Source: Astragalus membranaceus
Taxonomy: Eukaryota; Streptophyta; Magnoliopsida; Fabales; Fabaceae
Direction of reading: 5' to 3'
Length of the DNA stretch: 64,000 bases
Assembly (NCBI GenBank): GCA_039519185.1
Contig: CM076850.1
Location: forward strand, 89,882,270 to 89,946,269
The position numbers were made by a program, and so were the translations under genes. Positions 61,728-64,000 of the stretch are shown piece after piece. Below the pieces are notes generated by a model, which did not search any database, was not told the DNA's origin, and saw only the letters and a program-made list of their open reading frames with translations. The first letter of the stretch is position 1. Each line of letters starts with the position of its first letter.

Positions 61728-63562
61728 ATCGTCACTAATATCAACTTCATCGTCGTTACACACAACACCAAACAAAATCACAATTCACGTCACCCGTCAT
61801 AAAAAAAAATGAATACGCATGAAGATGCAACCCACACCTGGGCATATGCATGATGGTACCATACTCGTCATAATAAGCCACTATGGGCACACCGTCACTG
61901 TTTTCTCGTCATAAATAAGCCACTATGGGCACACCGTCACTAAGAGGCCGAAGCCTATTCGTCATAAGATGCGCATGCTATGAGACACTATGGACACATG
62001 TGCAATCACCAAAATTCGCTCACCCGGAATACTCGTCATCACCACCATAAGACACTCATAGAGTGTATTCATCATAGTCACCATATTAATATCACAACTC
62101 TTCATAAACAATCACATTCAAAAAAATTAAGTAACAACCTAGTTAAATTTTCGAATAACAACATTTTAAAATTTTGGATAAACATTTCAATGTCATACTT
62201 AGGAAGCACCACAATTAATACTTGAGAAGGACATCTCATTCTCCAAGTGGAAGAAACCTCACATTTTTAACCGGAAAAGTAGTAATAGTATCAAAGTCAC
62301 ATTTACACGCTCTTTTCTTTTACAAAGTACCGGAATTCGGTTAGTAAGCGGCAACAAATCGAAGCTGGAAAACAGTGGCATTTTATGCGCAAAAACAGTA
62401 GCATCTTGACATCAAATTGAAGCTGAAAAACAGTGGCATTTATGCTGAAAAACAGTAGCATCTTGACATCAAATTGAAGCTGAAAAACAGTGGCATTTAT
62501 GCTGAAAAACAGTAGCATCTTGACATCAAATTGAAGCTGAAAAACAGTAGCATTTATGCGCAAAAACAGTAGTTTTTTATAGGCTGAAACAGCAGCAAAA
62601 ACAGCAACTTTAAATTGCCAAAACAGCAGAATTTTATTGGTAAAAACAGCAACATGACAGCAGCAATTTATTGGTAAAAACAGCAACATTTTATTGGTAC
62701 AAACAGCAACATTTTATTGGTGCAAACAGCAACATTTCATGGACAGCAACAGCATGATTAAATACAGCAACAGCAATATATAATTGACAGCAACAGCAAT
62801 ATATAATTGACAGCAACAGCAACCCAAATTCTGCACACAGCAACAACACTATTTGACTAACAGCAATATAAAAATCTGCACACAGCAACAACAATATTGG
62901 ATAAACAGCAACATAATTCTGCACACAGCAACAACACTATTTGACTAACAGCAACATAATTCGAAGTTCATCTTTTTCCTATCATAGGGGTAATTCGCAA
63001 TTCATCTCCTCACATCATAAGGAATTTCGCATATCAACACAACAATTCGATCCATTACTCCTCTTGATATATATATATAAGTTGCGAATTCAACTACTCC
63101 CAAAAACCCACAAACCCTCCATATACTCAATTATATTAAATTGGAAACGCTCACCCTTACCTCGAATTTTGTATGCCCGAAACCACGATGAATGCGTCAC
63201 GTGCAAAACTCCGCAACACGACGAGCCAAGGTCACCAAAAATTCGCAGCAGCCCCCTTCCTCCTCTTCTAACCAATTCGCATCCATCACATAATTCATGG
63301 GGAAAAATCGCAACATGAAAAAGGAAGGGTTTTAGACCAACAACTTGGAATGATTACATAAATGGAAGAGAAGAGGATCAAAGGCACTTACCTAAAGTCA
63401 AGATGAAATAAAACCCTCTTTTCTTCTTGCTGGAAGTCGCAACTCTCTCCTCCTCTATGCTTGAAGTCGCGCCTCACCTTTCCCTCACTCTCTCAGTTGC
63501 GCTGATTTCCTTTCTTTGGTGGAATGACAATAGTTTCTTAGGTTTTAGGATAATTGGAATGG
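61728..63562. repeat. Array unit 5, truncated
   Basis: 1835 bp. Identity to the unit ends within the LTR at 'aattggaatgg'. The next base belongs to the FRIGIDA-like copy or its joint. Confidence 0.93.
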
Positions 63563-64000
63563 TTTCTTTCCCTCACTCTTTCTTTTTCAATTCAAGCTCC
63601 CGAGCATGTTGAGCATGTTGATTGATCTTCACCTTCATTGATGTGAGCAAGTTCTTCCTTTTAAACTCAAATTCTTTACCTTTTCCATCAATCAACCTCT
63701 GCATTGCACGAAGATCACCCTCTTTTGCCTTAACCTCCTTATTGCATTCTGCAATTTTCTTTGAAAAATCACTAAGTTCTTCTTTCTTCGATTCAACATC
63801 TCTGTGAATGTTACCAAGCTCGAAATCTTTTTCCTTGAGCTCTTTCTCATGCTTGCTAATCAAATCATTAATCGAACAGAGGCGCGCTTTCTTGGCTTCA
63901 AAATCGTTTTCGTACTCTTCGATCTCTCTCTTCATTTTCTCATGAACTTCCTCATGCTCACTAATCAAATGGTGTTTCATTTCACGTTGCCAGTTACACT
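63563..64000 (-). pseudogene. Second FRIGIDA-like copy, coiled-coil part, runs off the right edge
   Basis: Bases 63598-64000 match 1338-1738 of the left copy closely. The minus frame is open from the window edge to a TGA at 63573-63575 and encodes the charged coil (ISEHEEVHEKM..., ending ...ARELELKKKE). It has Glu where the left copy has the stop TAA. The start codon lies beyond the window, so the apparent Met at 63980 is internal. The coil and the FRIGIDA domain that should follow are cut off: within about 10 bp of the TGA the sequence becomes array unit 5. So this is a truncated gene here, unless the 3' exons sit elsewhere. Confidence 0.75.

Larger units (their letters stand above)
48088..63562. 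repeat. Tandem array, about 4.5 copies of a 3409-bp unit
   Basis: Unit = 3' 2000 bp of the solo LTR plus 1409 bp of downstream copia-like and unrecognised sequence. Starts at 48088, 51497, 54906, 58315 and 61728; the fourth unit is 3413 bp owing to two extra TA repeats; the fifth is cut at 63562. Copies are almost identical: reading by eye finds unit 1 differing from the others at 48408, 49492 and 49799, unit 2 with private changes at 52248 and 52279, and little else. The high identity means very recent amplification, or an assembly effect. Confidence 0.95.

Noticed and set aside
48663..62689. A 128-codon minus-strand open frame (19-residue repeats) conserved in all five array units, with 77- and 125-codon neighbours
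   Set aside because: The 57-bp repeat and the CAGCAACA tract keep frames open by composition. Identity among copies reflects recent duplication, not selection. It lies inside an LTR with no Gag or Pol homology.

Overview
This is nuclear DNA of a flowering plant. The signs are plant LTR retrotransposons primed by initiator-Met and Asp tRNAs, a Tekay/Del-type chromovirus with a chromodomain, Athila-like elements, and two copies of a plant-specific FRIGIDA-like gene at the edges. A legume is my best guess, because clustered FRIGIDA-like genes and these LTR families are familiar there, but that is inference. No tRNA, rRNA, CRISPR or bacterial-type operon was seen. Almost everything reads on the minus strand.

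Layout. Bases 1-2174 hold a FRIGIDA-like gene on the minus strand, broken by two nonsense codons. Bases 2620-3375 are an AT-rich ~120-bp tandem repeat. Bases 3376-10872 are a decayed Tekay-type element with two LTRs. An LTR of a related family (about 11100-13192) and an (AT)n microsatellite follow, then a solo LTR (13720-15920).

Bases 16511-42667 are a nest at least three levels deep. The outer shell is an Athila-like element with a perfect TTTAT target-site duplication (TSD). Its right LTR was invaded and partly deleted by a block containing an inverted LTR fragment (22181-23940), a second Athila-like piece arranged internal-LTR-internal (23941-27667), and a Tekay chromovirus (27668-41770). 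Inside the chromovirus gag lies a non-autonomous LTR element (32606-38950, TSD AGCAT) that splits the CCHC zinc knuckle.

Bases 42668-47598 are old element remnants: a solo LTR at 43109-45331 (TSD TTATT), a decayed gag-like region, and copia-like LTR pieces. A solo LTR at 47599-50087 (TSD TTGAG) then contributes its 3' 2 kb to a tandem array (48088-63562) of about 4.5 nearly identical copies of a 3409-bp unit. The array ends abruptly inside a second FRIGIDA-like copy, which runs off the right edge.

How it works together: apart from the FRIGIDA-like copies there is no sign of a working host gene. The autonomous-type pol (29150-32600) is broken, and the other elements lack pol, so all would depend on enzymes made elsewhere. 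The strongest structural observation is that many LTRs from different subfamilies carry, at an equivalent position, an unrelated hypervariable array of short palindromic or tandem motifs, together with a conserved CAGCTG/GA-rich module.
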